Source: Oikopleura dioica (Eukaryota > Chordata > Appendicularia > Copelata > Oikopleuridae). Taken from it: a stretch of DNA of 64,000 bases. Positions 1-14,100 of this stretch are shown in pieces. Each line of letters begins with the position of its first letter. Position 1 is the first letter of the stretch. The notes beneath the pieces were generated by a model. The model did no database searches and was not told the DNA's origin. It saw only the letters and a program-made list of their open reading frames with translations. Location of the stretch: positions 6,143,001 through 6,207,000 of the forward strand of contig OU015567.1 in the NCBI GenBank assembly GCA_907165135.1, written 5' to 3'. The translations under genes and the position numbers were made by a program.

Positions 1-27
1 TGAAATTGTGTTGACGGTCTTTTGTAG

Positions 28-2681
28 GACATGAAGTTCTCATTCTTCGGCCACGACGAAGAAATGACAACGCAAAATGAGCCGATCACCAGTTTCAGTC
101 ACTCCGTTCTCCCCAAGGTTGTGTTTTGTTGTTTGCAGTACATTGTTCATATTTTTTGTAGTCTTCCGACTCTTTTGTTGCGAATCAGAGCGTTAATGCA
201 AAGTTGAATGCCTCTCTCAATTTCGATCCACTGAGCATTTCTATTTTCAATCCAAGACCAGAGCTCCGCAAGACAGATCCGACTCCCTCCCAGTTCCAGG
301 AGACCACCCTAAATACTTCCACAATTGGAGACATAAGGACCGCATCCAGACGCCGTCACCGTGTCCAACTTGGAGCAACACCACTTGGTGAACAAACTTG
401 GTCTCGAAAAGTCGCAACGCTGTTGAAACTCAACAAACAAGTCAACGACGGAAACACTTTCCGATGCGGATGGGACAACAAGGCCAACTACGCTCACGGA
501 GGCGCTGCAGTCAAAAAGTCAGCCCGGAAGCAAACGACGCGAGAATTCTCACCCAGTCACGTGGCTCCGTAGCTGGTTTTCCGGCAAATCTGAGAAATGG
601 TGCTCTTACGGTTCGCCTCTCTGAAGACGAGAAGATTTCCCAGAAAAAGATCATCCACTGCTTTATCGACCATGCCAAGTTTGAAGACTACGAAGATTAC
701 GAATTTGTAGCCAGACAATTGCAGTTTGATGAGAGCAGGGCTCAATCACTGATGACCTCTCTCCTCGCCTTGGCGAAAGAATCTGTCGACGCTCAAACCT
801 CCACTTTCAACAGTATCCAATACGATATCGTGTCTCTCATCACTGCTCTCTGGAACGATTTGACTTGCAAAGATATCAAAGCGCTTAAAATCCGGGAACG
901 AAGAAAACAGCTGTCGGACTGGCTCGCCAACTGCGTTTCCCAAACAATTGCTAGTGTTTCTGAAGACGTTTCTTCAGCACCAAAGCGAATTCGATACCTC
1001 CTCAGCGGAAACCAGGTCCAAGAAGCTATTTCCGTCGCTCAGAAAAACGGACTCTTCCAACTCTCTCTTCTGATCCCCCTCGCCGGAAGTGACCGAGTCC
1101 AGCAAATGCTCACCCAACAGCTCGCCGAGTGGAAGGAGAATAGAATCGACACGACCATCGACGAGGATATTTACATGATCTACCAAATCCTAGCTGGTAG
1201 GCCGAAAAATGTCAAGACGGAAGGAGAAGTGAATGTCTTGAGCGATCTTGATTGGCGGCGCGCTTTTGGTTTCTTCTTGTGGCACTGCTCGACGAATGAA
1301 AATGATCTTATTGACGCCATTGATTTGTATGAAGAAGCGTTTACATCTGGCCACTGCGCTTATCCTGTGCCTCTGAAGCTCCAGCAGCGAATTCCCGAAG
1401 GTATGAAGGATATCTTCCCATCTACCGACATCTTCGACATTTTATACATGATCTTGAAGCTCTACAGAAACTCGTAAGTTTAACCCCTCCCTTCCACTTT
1501 ATTAACACTCCCTATCTTCAAGCCATGAGCCACTGAACAAGCTTCTCATCCCTGAGACAGCTGGTACAGAGTCGGTTGATCACCGACTCTCCTTTTTGGT
1601 TTACATTCTTTTGCGAACCTTGGGCTACACCACAGATGACCAAAGCGAGCAAATACTGATCACTGCCTTTTCAAGCGAGTTGGAAAACAACGGCTTATGG
1701 GAAGAAGCCATCGCCGTTTCTCTCATGCTCGAGGATCCAAGGTAAAAACGAGTTCTGATAGCAATAACACATTCTTTAGCGACCGAGAAAGGTTCGCACG
1801 ACAGATTCTAAAGCGAAATGTCAAAGTTCAAGATGTCGACTTCCAATTTTTGACGAATACATGTTTCATCGACGAGAAGTGGATTTTCGAAGTTAAAGCT
1901 CTTGAAGCCCGTCGATGGAAGGATTGGAGAGAATGCTTTGACTTCTTAGTCAAGGCAGATTTGCCCAACGCTGCACACAAGGTTTCATACATTCTTTTGT
2001 CGTTAATGAATATTTACATTTTCAGATAATGATGGAGCATATCATTGCCGAAGCACTTGTGAATGGTGAGAGTGAATACTTAGAAGAAAAATTGAGTCTG
2101 CTACGAGAGGCTGATGAGCAAATTGAAAACTGGGATCTACAAGGACTTGTGTACCTTGACTACTTCACTGCCGTAACTATTATTGAAAAGCTCAAGCAAA
2201 ACCCATCGGTATGGCTTCCCGACGCGTCCTCATATTTATTATATTTTCACTAGCCCTCGATCGACGAAATAACTCGCTTAGACGAGCTGGCACCGCAGCT
2301 TGCCGATTTGATCACTAGGATCGGCGGCCTCTCAGCTGCGAAGCCCATCGATTGTCTCGCCCGAGCAGGTGCAGTTATAAAATGCATTAATCGATATGAT
2401 GCTCTGATATAATATCAGTGATATTCTTTATGTCTGTCAATCAAACTCAGAAAATCATCCTCATCCTAGAACTCGCTCGGGGAGCCCTGCATTTATGGAA
2501 GCTTCGCCGCTTTATGCTCGAATCTCATAATTCGGGAATGAGTGGCAAGAATGAATTGGAAGAAATTGAAGAGTTAGAAAGCCTTGTCCAGGCGGCCCGT
2601 ATGCCTGGCGATTACGCAAGCAAAGTTATCAGAAAGGGACTTCAACGAATGCTGATGGGCGAAGAGCTAGAATCGTTTTAG
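28..2681 (+). CDS. NUP98: Nuclear pore protein Nup98-96, Nup96 portion (5' end outside window)
   Basis: This encodes the C-terminal 769 residues of the Nup98-96 precursor, the Nup96 scaffold subunit of the nuclear-pore Y complex. The exons I infer are 28-117, 162-509, 557-1473, 1523-1741, 1780-1981, 2026-2208, 2254-2373 and 2451-2681; their sum is a multiple of three and they keep one frame. Several stretches align with vertebrate Nup96 as I remember it: 'FRCGWDNKANYAHGG' (RVGWGPNW region), 'LSDLDWRRAFGFFLWH' and 'DLYEEAF' in the alpha-solenoid, 'LQGLVYLDYF', and 'RMPGDYASKVIRKGL' near the end. A 47-nt intron (510-556) reconciles two frames that otherwise clash. The autoproteolytic site and the Nup98 GLFG part must lie upstream of the window. 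Family call is firm; single exon edges could be off. Confidence 0.9.
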
Positions 2682-2966
2682 AGTGTTTAATCTGCATCTT
2701 CCATTTTATCTGTACTTGAAAGAAATTGAGTGATTCAGAAGCAAAGAAATATTAGTTCAAATCAATGACCACTACTAGTTTATATCTCCTCCACTTTTCC
2801 TCTAATAATAACAATATTACAATTGTGACTTCAGTTTTATCCTCCCTCGCGTTATCTGCATACATGTGAATTGATACAAAATTCAAATCATGACGAATGA
2901 AATTGTGTTTAACTGCCCTTCACTATCATTTTATTACATTTGTTTCTATTCAGATAATTAGTTGAT

Positions 2967-4175
2967 ATGGTATCAGAAGAGGAGAAAATATGGGTCCCGT
3001 CATATGAAACTCGTGATATTGAAGAATCCGAGCCTAAACCCATGAGTCTTGGAGAATCGATGATCTTAGGAATGCGTTTTATTGTTTTATGAAAGACATG
3101 AAGTCAGTATGAAGTATTTTTAAAACGATCAAAAGGTGCGGCCTGGACAGCAGTCTACCTGACTCTTCCCATATCATATTTCTACGTCTGGAAAAAGCGC
3201 AAACAAAACGAAGAAGTGATCGTCACACGCCTCGGGCGCGTACAAAAGCCAACAAAGGGCTCGTATTTGCAAAAACTCCCATTCATTGATAGCGAGGTCT
3301 CGATTAGCCTGGAACCAAAAACTTCGTCAATCAAAAAGCATCTTTTACTGACTCTGGATAAAGCCGCTGTTTTGGTCGGAGTCGACGTCGAGTGGCGCGT
3401 TAGTGATGCTGTTGTTGCTTACAAATCGGCGACAAATTTTGAGGAGTGCTTTTTGAACGCGCTGAGGCCTGTGCTGAGGAAGAGAATTGAAAGAACTGTC
3501 ATCAGGGTGCTCGCTACGGAACAAAGTAGTCTTGAGTCCAAGCTCCGCACCGACTTCAACTACGAAGGGCAGCTTTATGGCATCGCTGTCGACGCAGTCG
3601 TCCTACACGTCGAAGCTTCCGCGACACAACCTTATCTCAGCGGTCGAAAAGCTGATGTTGAGCTTGAGCTTCCTGCCGATCCAATGGCCGCAGCTCTTAA
3701 TGGAGCGCCAGTTCCATCAATGGGCAACTTTGGCGATGTTCTTCGAAACGCTGGATCCGCCCTCCCGCCAAATCTAATGGAAGATCTCATTGGGGGCTTG
3801 GCGAATCATCCTGGCTTTACGAATATTCTTCAAAACTTGGGTCAATCTCAAACTTCATCTGACTCGCCGCTCGAAAAGCCGAAAACGATAGAAGAGATTG
3901 TATCATTTTTCAAATCAAAGAATCTACGACTCAAGAAACGACTAGACGTTATCATCGACAATGAAACTACAATTATAATCACTGATACTGGAATTCACGA
4001 ATCACTCGTCGACGCATGCAACCAATTCATCCCCGCAGCCGAAGTTAAACTGTCGCTCGAAGATTTGGCAGCTTTTATCGCTCGAGAACAAAGCTACTTG
4101 GAAGCTTATCAAGCCGGAAAGGTAGCATTCAGTGGAGACGCATCGCTAATCAAAGATTTACTTCAACAACTTTAA
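2967..4175 (+). CDS. STOML1: Stomatin-like protein 1 (SPFH + SCP2 domains)
   Basis: About 380 residues in two exons. An N-terminal hydrophobic hairpin (around 'AAWTAVYLTLPISYFYVW') is followed by an SPFH/prohibitin domain that opens with 'VIVTRLGRVQKPTKGS'. The last ~100 residues look like an SCP2 sterol-carrier domain ('DVIIDNETTIIITDTG', 'AYQAGKVAFSGDASLIKDLL'). SPFH plus SCP2 is the signature of STOML1/UNC-24, a late-endosomal membrane protein implicated in cholesterol handling and channel regulation. The ATG lies soon after 'ttctattcag', a plausible trans-splice acceptor. The single intron is ambiguous: 3070-3135 would be GA-AG and keeps the full membrane segment, while a GT-AG reading starting 24 nt upstream also keeps frame. 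Nup96 ends about 285 bp upstream on the same strand. Confidence 0.85.
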
Positions 4176-5189
4176 TCACTTCTTTTCTGACTGCACTACT
4201 TCTGTACACTGTAAATTTAATTATTCAGATAACACTAATAAATTGTATTTTTGTAAACTTATTCAATTACTTTCGGGAAAAGTACAAATTTGGGGGTCGA
4301 TGGAAATCAGTTAATCGGAAGATTATTCTCTCCTACGCTCGTTAGTCTAGTCAGAAGACCGGTTCTTAATGATATCTAAAGGGAAATGATATTATCTGAT
4401 ATCTCATTAAGTTCAAGATGTGCTCAAGATGTGCTCAATGACCATTTACTTACATTCGTTGATTATTATTTCCACTACTCGCGACAACCGGTAGATCTTC
4501 GATCGAATTAATTGTATATATTTCTGAACCGAGTGTTGGTAAACTGTTCGTTTAGTTAGTTTGAGTGATGAACGCTTCCGTAAATTGAATAGGATGAGAA
4601 TCGAGAGCAAAAAATTTTATGTAATGCATTCGTCAAGTCTTTATTTTGAGCTTATCTCTGATAAGAATAACAAATTTGACGTAAAATACGGTAACAGTGG
4701 CTTTCAGCCTTTTCTTGAGATGGTAAGTTTGTACAAAAATAAATATCGTACTTGAATCAATCACTCAAACTCTACTCACGGAATTAAGATAAGAAGTTGA
4801 AAACATTTTTTGATTGATGAGTACTTATCGTTTTCCTCTTTGTAAAATGGGAGAGTGCCGAGGATATATTTATCAATAGAATCGCGCACTTTTTCAAATT
4901 TTAATAAGTTTTCAAAGCCTGATTGCGAACCAGTGCTGTAATAAATACGCAAATTATCACCTTCGTTTCGGAACGATATTGCGCTTTGATGATTCATAAT
5001 CTCACTGTTATCGGATTTGAGTTGAAAAATAATATTTCGAAAATAGAAGACGAAGTTAGTTTAACTAACTAAGTTAAATCGATCATTCCTATCAAAAAGG
5101 CGTGATCTGTCGGCGTGTCTCTAGAATGCCCTGGGAACACAAACAAACAAGTCAATTTATTCAGACAGATTTCGTAAAGGACTCGGGAT
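4176..5189 (+). other. About 1 kb without a supported gene
   Basis: AT-rich intergenic DNA between STOML1 and androglobin. It contains short open frames at 4561-4755 (plus) and 4776-4997 (minus) with no recognisable domain, and a palindromic 'ttagtttaactaacta' near 5055. The ADGB promoter should lie here, but I see no clear TATA element. Confidence 0.5.
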
Positions 5190-8100
5190 ATGCCTCCCAA
5201 AGCTGTGCAAAAGAAGGAGTCTGGCACCATTGAATGCTCAACGTAAGTACTCTTCCTTGATTTCTTTAATTTTTCATTTTTTTCTCTGCTACCGAAAGCG
5301 ATACAAATGGTAACATTTGCTTTTTCGCTGCGGAACGGGGCACTTCCTCTTTGTCACATTTTGGGTTATAGTTTAACAATCTGGATAAAGTAGTATTTGA
5401 GTAGTTGTATAGAAGGTAAACATTCCGTTATCCGCTTCCTCCCGCACTACAATGAAATCGTCTTTTCAAAGCTTATCGCCTTGAAAAAGCTTAACTTCAA
5501 TTTTTTGTTTCCACTTCGTCAACTAAAAAAGAGAAGATGCACCGTCGTAAAACTGTTGCAGTGCCAAAGACAGTTCCCGAAAATGTCGGATTTTCGAGAC
5601 GCATGACCACGATGCAATCGAAGGAGAATAAGCCCAGAACGGAATGTTTTCGAATACCTTAAAAACAAAGCATCTTTGAAAATTATAATTGTTATTCTAA
5701 TTATAAGTCTTACATAAAAAAAATTATATAACCAGTTATATAAAAGTTGCGGATCTTATTTCTCTATAGTTTCATGTTAATGACGCTTATTACGTCCGAA
5801 TAAAGAATATTATTTGAATTGAAAAAATAATTGGAAATATAATTGAAAAATTATATTACCAATTATATAACAATTAGGGCGGTCCTTCTTCAAAATAAAA
5901 ATAAAGAATTTAATTTGATAATAACAGTATGTCCTCATTTGAGAGTTTAACTCTAATAGAGTGTGCTAAAAACTTCCTCAAGCCCAGTAATCGTCGCAAG
6001 ACCGAATATTTTGGCAAAACGCGCCCTTTCAAAAGTACTTCAGCTCGGTTGCAATTCTCTCTCGTTTGATGCTTCATATTGCAGCTTTGTTTGACTTTTG
6101 AGATTTCACCGCTACAATAAGACACATTTTCCAACTGGAGCCAATTTACAGTCTTGACCTCATAATTCTTTTGAACTAGAACATGGTCGTTTTTGCGATT
6201 TCGCGAATTGTAACCGCATAAAAAGAAATTAGCAAACGAGGTGGCTCCTTCATCTCAGGCCTTGGAAAGAAAAAGAAGCCCAAGTATGTTCTTTTTCATC
6301 TTTTTTGATGGATTTATCTTTTTTGTTTTGAAAGTATCAACAGTCTATTTTTGACAAGTGTTCTATTTGTTCACAATTCTTACGGGAATTTACTGATATT
6401 CAGGCCGGTCGAACAAAGAAACATTTTCACCTGGCCGGAATGGTGCGATTCATCAATCAACAACGAAAAATGGGACGGCGGATCATCATCGCCGAGCAAA
6501 AAGCCTGAAAAGGGTAAATCCCCCTCTCCCGCGCTCTTTGACGATCCAGAAGGGCAACCTGCCCTGCCCGAGTCATTGGCCGCCAAATGTAAGAGCTGGA
6601 AGAGGATTCCAGAGCTCTTTGCCAACGGTGGGGAACCTGCGTTTTTGAGGAGTCGCCTGGGCATGGCTACAAATCTCAGAGTCATTACAGTCAGTATCTT
6701 TCAGAGACAATCTTGTAAACATCAATTTCGACAATTTTGACAACTTAGATAAATTTACTCAGGATTAGGCTTGATCCGTAAAGAGTACTAGAAATAGACA
6801 GGAGCCAGATTTCAATTTGTAGCCAGCTGAGATTGCCCCCATCGATTGTCCAAACAAATGCCAACTTGACGTTCTCGCCCTTCATTCGACATTTATTGAG
6901 CGCTATCAGGACGGTGCAAGAATTCACGCATGAAAGCGAGGGCTTGGAGGAATTTCGCCCTGGTTATCTCATTTATTCGCTGAATAAAACTGGTGGAAAG
7001 GAGCACAAACCGCTTGTCAATAATAATGGAAAATATGCCGTCAAGGTAAGATTTAAATTTCAACTCTGAAAACATCTCCATTTTTAGTTGTATTTTATGG
7101 GCAAGTTCCGTAAAATCATCATCGACGACAATATTCCCTGCGACGAGCATGGTATTCCGCTCTTGCCAGTTTCGCAAAATATCGCAGAAATCTGGCCCTT
7201 GGTTCTGTCAAAAGCACTTCTGAAAGTTTGCTCATTTGGACTGTCGCCGCGAAGTTCTGAAATTCCCGAATTTCATCTCGTGACGGCGTTGACGGGCTGG
7301 CTGCCAGAGGTGCTGAACGGCTCCTGTGTTAAAACATGGGAGCTATTGCAGGAGTATCTGAACGAAGAACTCCTTGAGCAGGCTGCCCCAGTCGAGGAGG
7401 CGAAACCCGCGGCGAAGGAAAAAGAAGGAAAGGGTGACAAAAAAGACAAGAAGAAAAAAGACGAGGGCCCCGCTTTGCCACCAGCAAAAGTCGGTACATT
7501 CTGTCTTGCAGAGATCGAATCCCCCGATGCGCCCATCCACCCTTGTCAAATTGTCAAAGTTCGCGATCGACCGCTTCGGCCGCCATCGCCGGATCCAGAA
7601 ATCCCCGCCTGGAAACTTATCAGGCCGAAACAAGACGTCCTTGAAATGCTCGCCGAAATCGAAAAGAAACAAATTCCAAATCGCTGGTGCATGATCCGTT
7701 CTCCCTTCAAAACGGAACGCGATGAAGCGGAGGAATCAGAAGTTCCCCCGAGCGAGACCCCATCAATGCAGAGCGTGGCGAACCACACTGTCGCGAATCC
7801 AAATGACTGGATGCGAATCGAAGACATCACAAACGACGAAAACTCGCGAATCTATCTCTTCCACATTCCAAAAAGCAACGAGCTCAAAGTCACGGCGCAC
7901 GAGAAAGTGACCAATTTTGACGAGTTCTTCGTTGACGATCATCACGAGAGCTTCTTCTACGCAGACATGCCAGAGGAAAACCAGGACATTATCGTCTCCT
8001 TTCAAGTGTTGAACTCGAAGCTTCCACCAAAACCATCTTCCGCTTCCGAAATCAAGGAAGAGGAAAACCAAGGATCTGATAACGCCGTGTTTATTCCAGA

Positions 8101-10969
8101 CGCGGAGTCTAAGCACAAGGAGCAAATAGAGGCGGCAGTTCTTTCATCGCTGACAATCCAAACATTTAACCCTCGAAAATACGTCCAGAGCTACGAAAAT
8201 ATACTTGTCAACGAGACATACTGTCAAGGCTCAGTCAGGTTTCGACTTCCGCGCGGCCGCACTCTTCTCCGCTTCAAAACCAAGGCTAAATTCATGTCAA
8301 CTGTGAGCATCATCTGCAACGCTGAAAATGGACCACACGTCAACTATGGAACCTACAGTGAGCTACTGACGGCTGCTTCTGCTGATGCTCCCGTCTTGTG
8401 GCACAAATATGCGAAATCAATTCTCGCTGCGACGCAAGCTGTGACAGCTTCTTTTGGACAAGGAGAAGAGTACGTAAAACTTATCAGAATCTTGAAGAAA
8501 CTGATCGGCAACGATAAGCTCTGGGAAGCCTACCGCATTGCATTCTATAAATTCTCCTCGAGCGTTCTGAAAGAGAAAGCAGTTATGGAAGATCTTGGGG
8601 CACTCAGAATGCTCTTCCGCGATTTTCATCCAAATCCTGGTCCAGCTGAGTTCTTCATTGATCTAGTACCGCCTATTCCCACTATCCCTGACGAACCTCC
8701 TAAAGCTGGCGCCAAAGGAAAAGGCAAAGGAAAGGCAAAGATGCAGAGCCCGTTCACGCAAGGTAAGCACAGTTTATAGCCGTAGATAGAGTCCACTAAC
8801 ACCTCTTTTTTCACAGTCACAACCTCTGTTAAAGCCGCAACTACTCTCATAAAAACGTGGAGAGGTCATATAGCTCGTATGAACTTTGACGCTCTGATGG
8901 GCCAAAGTCCCGGCGCGAAAAGGCGGCAAGAAAGCGCATTGAACCGGTTCAAGTTGTTCTTTGAACAGCTCGACGAAAATGCGCCAATGAATCTTCTCTA
9001 CAAATTTATCGAAGAAGCTCGGTTGGCCGGACAGGAGATAAAACAAATAGCTGCAGATATGGAGAAGAATTTTAATACTGTCTGCATGACCGGCAAGTAT
9101 AACTCGTTCGTTGGTGGTAAGACGGTCTTATTCCGCGACTGCTTTACAATCGAGGAGCCTACAGAAGTGTTCCCAATCTTTACCGAGTCCAACGCGGGTT
9201 CAAAGCACACGACAACCATCAGACTCCTTGATGAGGAAGGAAAACCGATCGGCAAAATCCTCCGCCGCGTTCGACCAGTCACGCTGAACCCCGGCAAATA
9301 CACGATATTTGGCGATGTTTCGTCATCATGTTGCGAGCCATTCGAGTTTCCAGCAAATGCCAGCTGGAAACTCCAGATCGTTTACGATTTCAATCGCTCA
9401 ATTGACTTGCCGCAGAGGGAGTACAAGACTCAGCTTACAACTAACAAAGGCGCTTATCTTCCTCCATCGTCTTCCACCTTCGAGCCTGGTCTTCTCTTCC
9501 GCTACAATATTGGAATGGCAGCAAATACGCCCGCCGCGTATTTCGTCAAAACAAGCTGCGAAACCGCAAAAATGAAGCTGATGATCAAGGACAATGGAAA
9601 AGAAGTCTTCTGTACTTACGGAACTGGCGAGATTTTCATCCCTTCCTGGGAGTCCAAGGTGAATTCTGTTATCGAAAACGGACTTGGGAGCATTTCAAGA
9701 ACAGCTTCAAGGACGAGCAATAAAGGCAAGAAATCATCAACGAGTGTGAGCGAGGTACAAGACTCTGAGAGTCAAGAGAACAACGCAAAGCTGACGATTG
9801 AAGTTCACTCCAGCAAAGGATGGAAACTCACTGAAGAACAACAAGAAGGTACTAAAGGGATATTTTAAAAACTTTTTGTTCAAAGTAAACTTTAGCGGTT
9901 AAAATTCTTCGCAAGCGATACGCGGAAAGCATCAAAGTGCACGATTCTTTGGCGAAAAAGACATCTTCCAAGGCCGTCACAAATGTAGACAACGAAATGC
10001 CTGAAAACTGCGCTTCCTGGAAGCTGATGATGTTCGTCGATGCAGACAAAGCGGACTCGGTCGAGTTGAAGCTGGACACCTCGAGAATTGACAAAATTAA
10101 AGCGATGAAACTCGCGTGGGAGGCAGCAGATCCAGGGAGATACGAAAGAGCTGTTGCAACTCGTGAGAAGTATCTCGAATCAGTTGGTAAGATTAAAGAA
10201 GTATCTAAAAAATTAACTACAGATGTTTTTAAATTGACGTAAAAAATGATTGTACTCCGTATATAACAGACATTCAGGTGGAAAACCGCCAAAACTAAAA
10301 GACCTTCTGGCGAAGATTCCAAAGTCTGTGATGGAAAAGAACGCCGAGGAAATGATGCGAGACTACGAAAAGGAGCGCGAAAGACTCGACAAGTTTTTGG
10401 CCGACGATGAGGAGCGACGACAGCAGTTACTCGAGCAATACAGTAAGTTCTTTTGATATTGTGAATTTGAAGTGGCTTCAATAGGATATTTTCAATGAAA
10501 ATATTCAATTTCATTGACAGACAAGAGACAATCGTATCCTATCAATCTGTCTCAATGTTGTTGCATAAGATATATTATCATAAATATTCTTGGAGTTGTT
10601 ACAATATGTTATATCATCGTTAAACATCTGAAGATATACCGTATATGATATACAATATTTTGATCCGGTAGATGGTGGTTGAATATTTTCTCTCTCACGG
10701 ATGAAAAATGGTGATTTCTGACCGTCAACGTTGTTCAGTACATTCATTTCCATGTCATCAGATGTGTTTTTTCAATTCAGACTGAAAATGATTGTGCTTC
10801 CCTGGTGTTTGCTGTGTAATACTGAATAATTTTCACCGATCTTGGGAATACCTTGTCATTGAATTCCTATTAAGCGCAAGACTACGAAACGCTGGAGGAA
10901 GAAGAAGAAGCAATTTTAGAAGCAATACATCACTCACTCCGACCAGCGCGCCTCGAGGCCAGCGTGTAA
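5190..10969 (+). CDS. ADGB: Androglobin (calpain-like / IQ / permuted globin family)
   Basis: Nine exons give 1288 residues: 5190-5242, 6233-6283, 6404-6689, 6827-7045, 7088-8762, 8817-9848, 9896-10186, 10278-10442 and 10875-10969. The N-terminus matches androglobin closely ('FTWPEWCDSSINNEKWDGG' then 'LFDDPEGQPALPESL'), followed by the calpain-like region ('YFMGKFRKIIIDDNIPCDE'). A Lys-rich low-complexity insert lies at residues ~300-330. An IQ-type calmodulin-binding motif ('TLIKTWRGHIARMNF') begins exon 6, where the family carries its IQ within a circularly permuted globin domain; I could not place the haem-binding histidines by eye. In vertebrates androglobin acts in spermatogenesis and ciliated cells. 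At 1288 residues it is shorter than the human protein (about 1660). Intron 1 is ~1 kb and AT-rich, with no gene seen in it; the intron before the last exon is 432 bp. Confidence 0.88.
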
Positions 10970-11190
10970 AACTCACTCAGAATGACGCATTATTCAAGTT
11001 CATTTGTTCATGATTCACGCACCCCGTTTCTCTGCTCACAGATCTCATTTACTTTTCTACTCATCTGAATATAAAATATATTTTTCTATTTAAAATTTTT
11101 TCAATTAAAACCAAAACGTCTTTTGTCAAATTCCTTGCTGTAGATTGAAAAGAGGTGCCTTACCAAGTTGGGAAGAGATAGAATAACAAA

Positions 11191-14100
11191 ATGCCGTTGA
11201 CGATTCCATTGAAGCAGGCTAGTGATGTCGACTTATCGACTAGGTTTGGGGTTTGAGAATTGAGCCGCTGAAAATTAGCTGAAAACCAAGATAGCCGTCC
11301 GAACAAAGGTGCAGGTGTCGGCACGCCTATTTCTGCTTCAGAATAAATATTCTCTAATCCCCAAAATAGAGTCGCTTCGTTCCTCAAAAATAACTTTTCG
11401 GAACTTGGCGCCGAGGCCTCCAACCAAATGGCTTCAGAGCTCGACAAGCTCCGTCGAACTGCTTGTGTAAAAGCGCTCGACAAGACTGAGACTTCTCTCC
11501 TTGTTCTGACCAAATATCACGATCAGCTTGTCAAAATTCAAGGAAAGATTCCCTTTTCTGTGAAGGACTGCGCTGTTACTTTTGCTTGGAAGGACCCATT
11601 TGAAAAGAAGTCTGCTTTTTCATCCAGGTTTGTTGAAAAACAAAAGATCTTTGTATTCATTGCTTTCGTCTAGCAAGGGAAAGATAGCCATGTGTTCGGG
11701 CGACTTTGAACATTTATGCGTCCTCTGGAATTGCGGCGCGCTCATGTCACAGATCGCCGCGTCACAAATGGACGATGACGAGGGGGCGAAAGAAGCGGTG
11801 AAGAATTTCAACAGGGCTGCGGGCATATACAACTTCATCAAAGACAATGTGGCCGGTGTGCTCAACAAAGTAGGGAGCAATGCTCAATTTTGCGTAAATA
11901 ATACTTCCTACGTAGGAGACTCCGACTACTGATTTGCTTCCTACGACCCTGACGACCTTATCAGTTTACATGTTGGGGTGTGCGCAGGAGCAGATTTACC
12001 ACAAGGCCAGCCGAGGCGGGATGAAGCAAAATGTTCTCGCCAAGCTCTGTGAACAAGCATACCATCACTTCAAGGAGACGAACCGTCATTCTCAGCAAAT
12101 ATCAAAGGTTTCTGATATGTTAAACCTTGAGATGTATCCCACATGTCTCCACTCGAGACTCTCAAAAATAACAACTGTGTTCAGGAACTTGTTTCCTACT
12201 CAAACACGAAGGCAAAGTACTTCAAAGCGCGGGCTCAATGGCACCAGGCTAAAGCTCATCAAGCTGACAAGCAATTTGGAGAGATGATCTCGAGGCTGAG
12301 AGTTACAGAAGGGCTGGTGAAAGAATTATCAAAGGTATCATTGCTATTCAATTACATTTGATGGAACAACTTGTAAATAAAGAAACTGACTAACAGACTT
12401 GCCTTGTCCGCAAAATATAAATCATCAATCCACATTTTTCTTCCCTAGGAGTCTCAAAAGTACAAGACTTTCTACAACGACGTCAAGAATCTACGGGAAG
12501 AAGCCGAGAAGGAAAATAGCTTCATCTATCACTGCGTCATTCCAGCACCAGATAAGCTCGACGCAATCGGTCTCGCAGCTGTGGCCAAAGCAACTCCGTA
12601 CAAAAGAGGTGATCTTCTGACGCCACCAGACAAAGCTGTCGATTTCTTTGAAGCTGTTCAACCCATTGAAGGTGAGTTACCGATGATAGCAATAACCAAC
12701 TTCAAATAATGAGTGTGAACTAAAATTGTTTATATACAAAAAGGCTGTTTTCTACTATTTTTTTTCAATTTTATCCATTTTATTTTCAGTCAACGAAGCC
12801 AACGCCACTTTTGAATCAAAGAAAAAGGCATTCGTTGATGGTCAAATCGAGCGAATTCGAGAGTTGACGACAACTCTCAACGGTGTCTTGCGTACGATGC
12901 ATCTTCCAGAAGCAATTGAAGAGACATCTGGAGCTGGGGTACCAAGAAGTATCAGCGATAAGGCGCTGGATGTTCGGGTTAAAGGAGGAATCGACAAGAT
13001 CAGAAGCATGTCAAACAATATTCCAGGTAGACTTGAACAAAATTTTTCATCGTTCATTTTTACTCTTTCAGACTCTTTGCAGCGAAACCAGGACTTGCTC
13101 AACGAAGCAAAGCGTATGTTGACAGCAGAACAAGAATCAGATGCTGCTCTTCGAGCTCAATTCGGCACGAGACTTACAGTCACTCCCAGCGACCAACTGA
13201 CGAATTCGCTCTGGACAGACTGTCAAAAATACGAAGGGATTCTCCAGAAAGCCGTGGAAGCTGACTCCATTGTCAAGCAAAAGTTGGAAGACAACGCTCG
13301 CGGTCTCGAGCTTCTTTCGGGCACTGATGATCAACTGAACGAAGCATTCCCTTCTGGCTCTGTCGCGAATGTTCTTTCGGACAATCCAGTCATCAAGGAA
13401 TTGAAATCTTTGTGCCAGCAATCTGATGCCTTGAAAAACGAGCGGGACGTGATTGAAAGTGAGCTTCGAGGAGCTACAGTCACCATGAACATTGAATTCT
13501 GCCAAGCGCTTCAAGAGCAAGGCGTGATCAATGCAGAAGAAATGTCTGACGAGAAGCTAGAAAGTGCTTATGCCGAACTCGTCGGACAAATAGATGATTC
13601 TCGAGATAGACAAGAATCAGTTCTGGCGAATTTGCAACGCTGTAGTCAAGAGTTTTCCATGCTGAAAAAGTCTGGTGCTGCGGAAGAAGAGCGACAAAAG
13701 GTTCTAGGACAGATTAATGCTGCGTACGATAGTTTCCGAGAACTCTGTTCAAATTTGGAGGAAGGGACAAAGTTTTACAACGACTTGACCAACTACCTGA
13801 TCCGCTTGCAAGGAAAAGTGAGCGACTTCTGCTTCGCGCGAAAGACGGAAAAGGATGAGTTTCTGAGAACTCAGACTAATGTTGCGAGTGAGGCAGGAAA
13901 TATTGCGACTCCTTCGTTTTTGAATCAAGCTCAACCACAAGCTCCAGCCCCCGCTGCGCAGCCAGAGAATCCATCAGGTCCTCCAGCTCGCCCTCCTCCG
14001 CCTTCTTTCCAACAAGGTCCCCCACAACAGCTACAGGATCAGCCAGCATGCCCTCCTCAACAAACCCAGGGAGCTCCAACTCCTGCCCCGCGAAACCAAC

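Noticed and set aside
4561-4997. Two small frames (plus 4561-4755, minus 4776-4997) with a loosely similar 'SGF' segment
   Set aside because: The similarity is weak and short, without signal peptide, domain or splice support.
9852-10514. 220-codon minus frame opposite ADGB exons
   Set aside because: Lies antisense to exons and introns of androglobin and has no domain; shadow frame.
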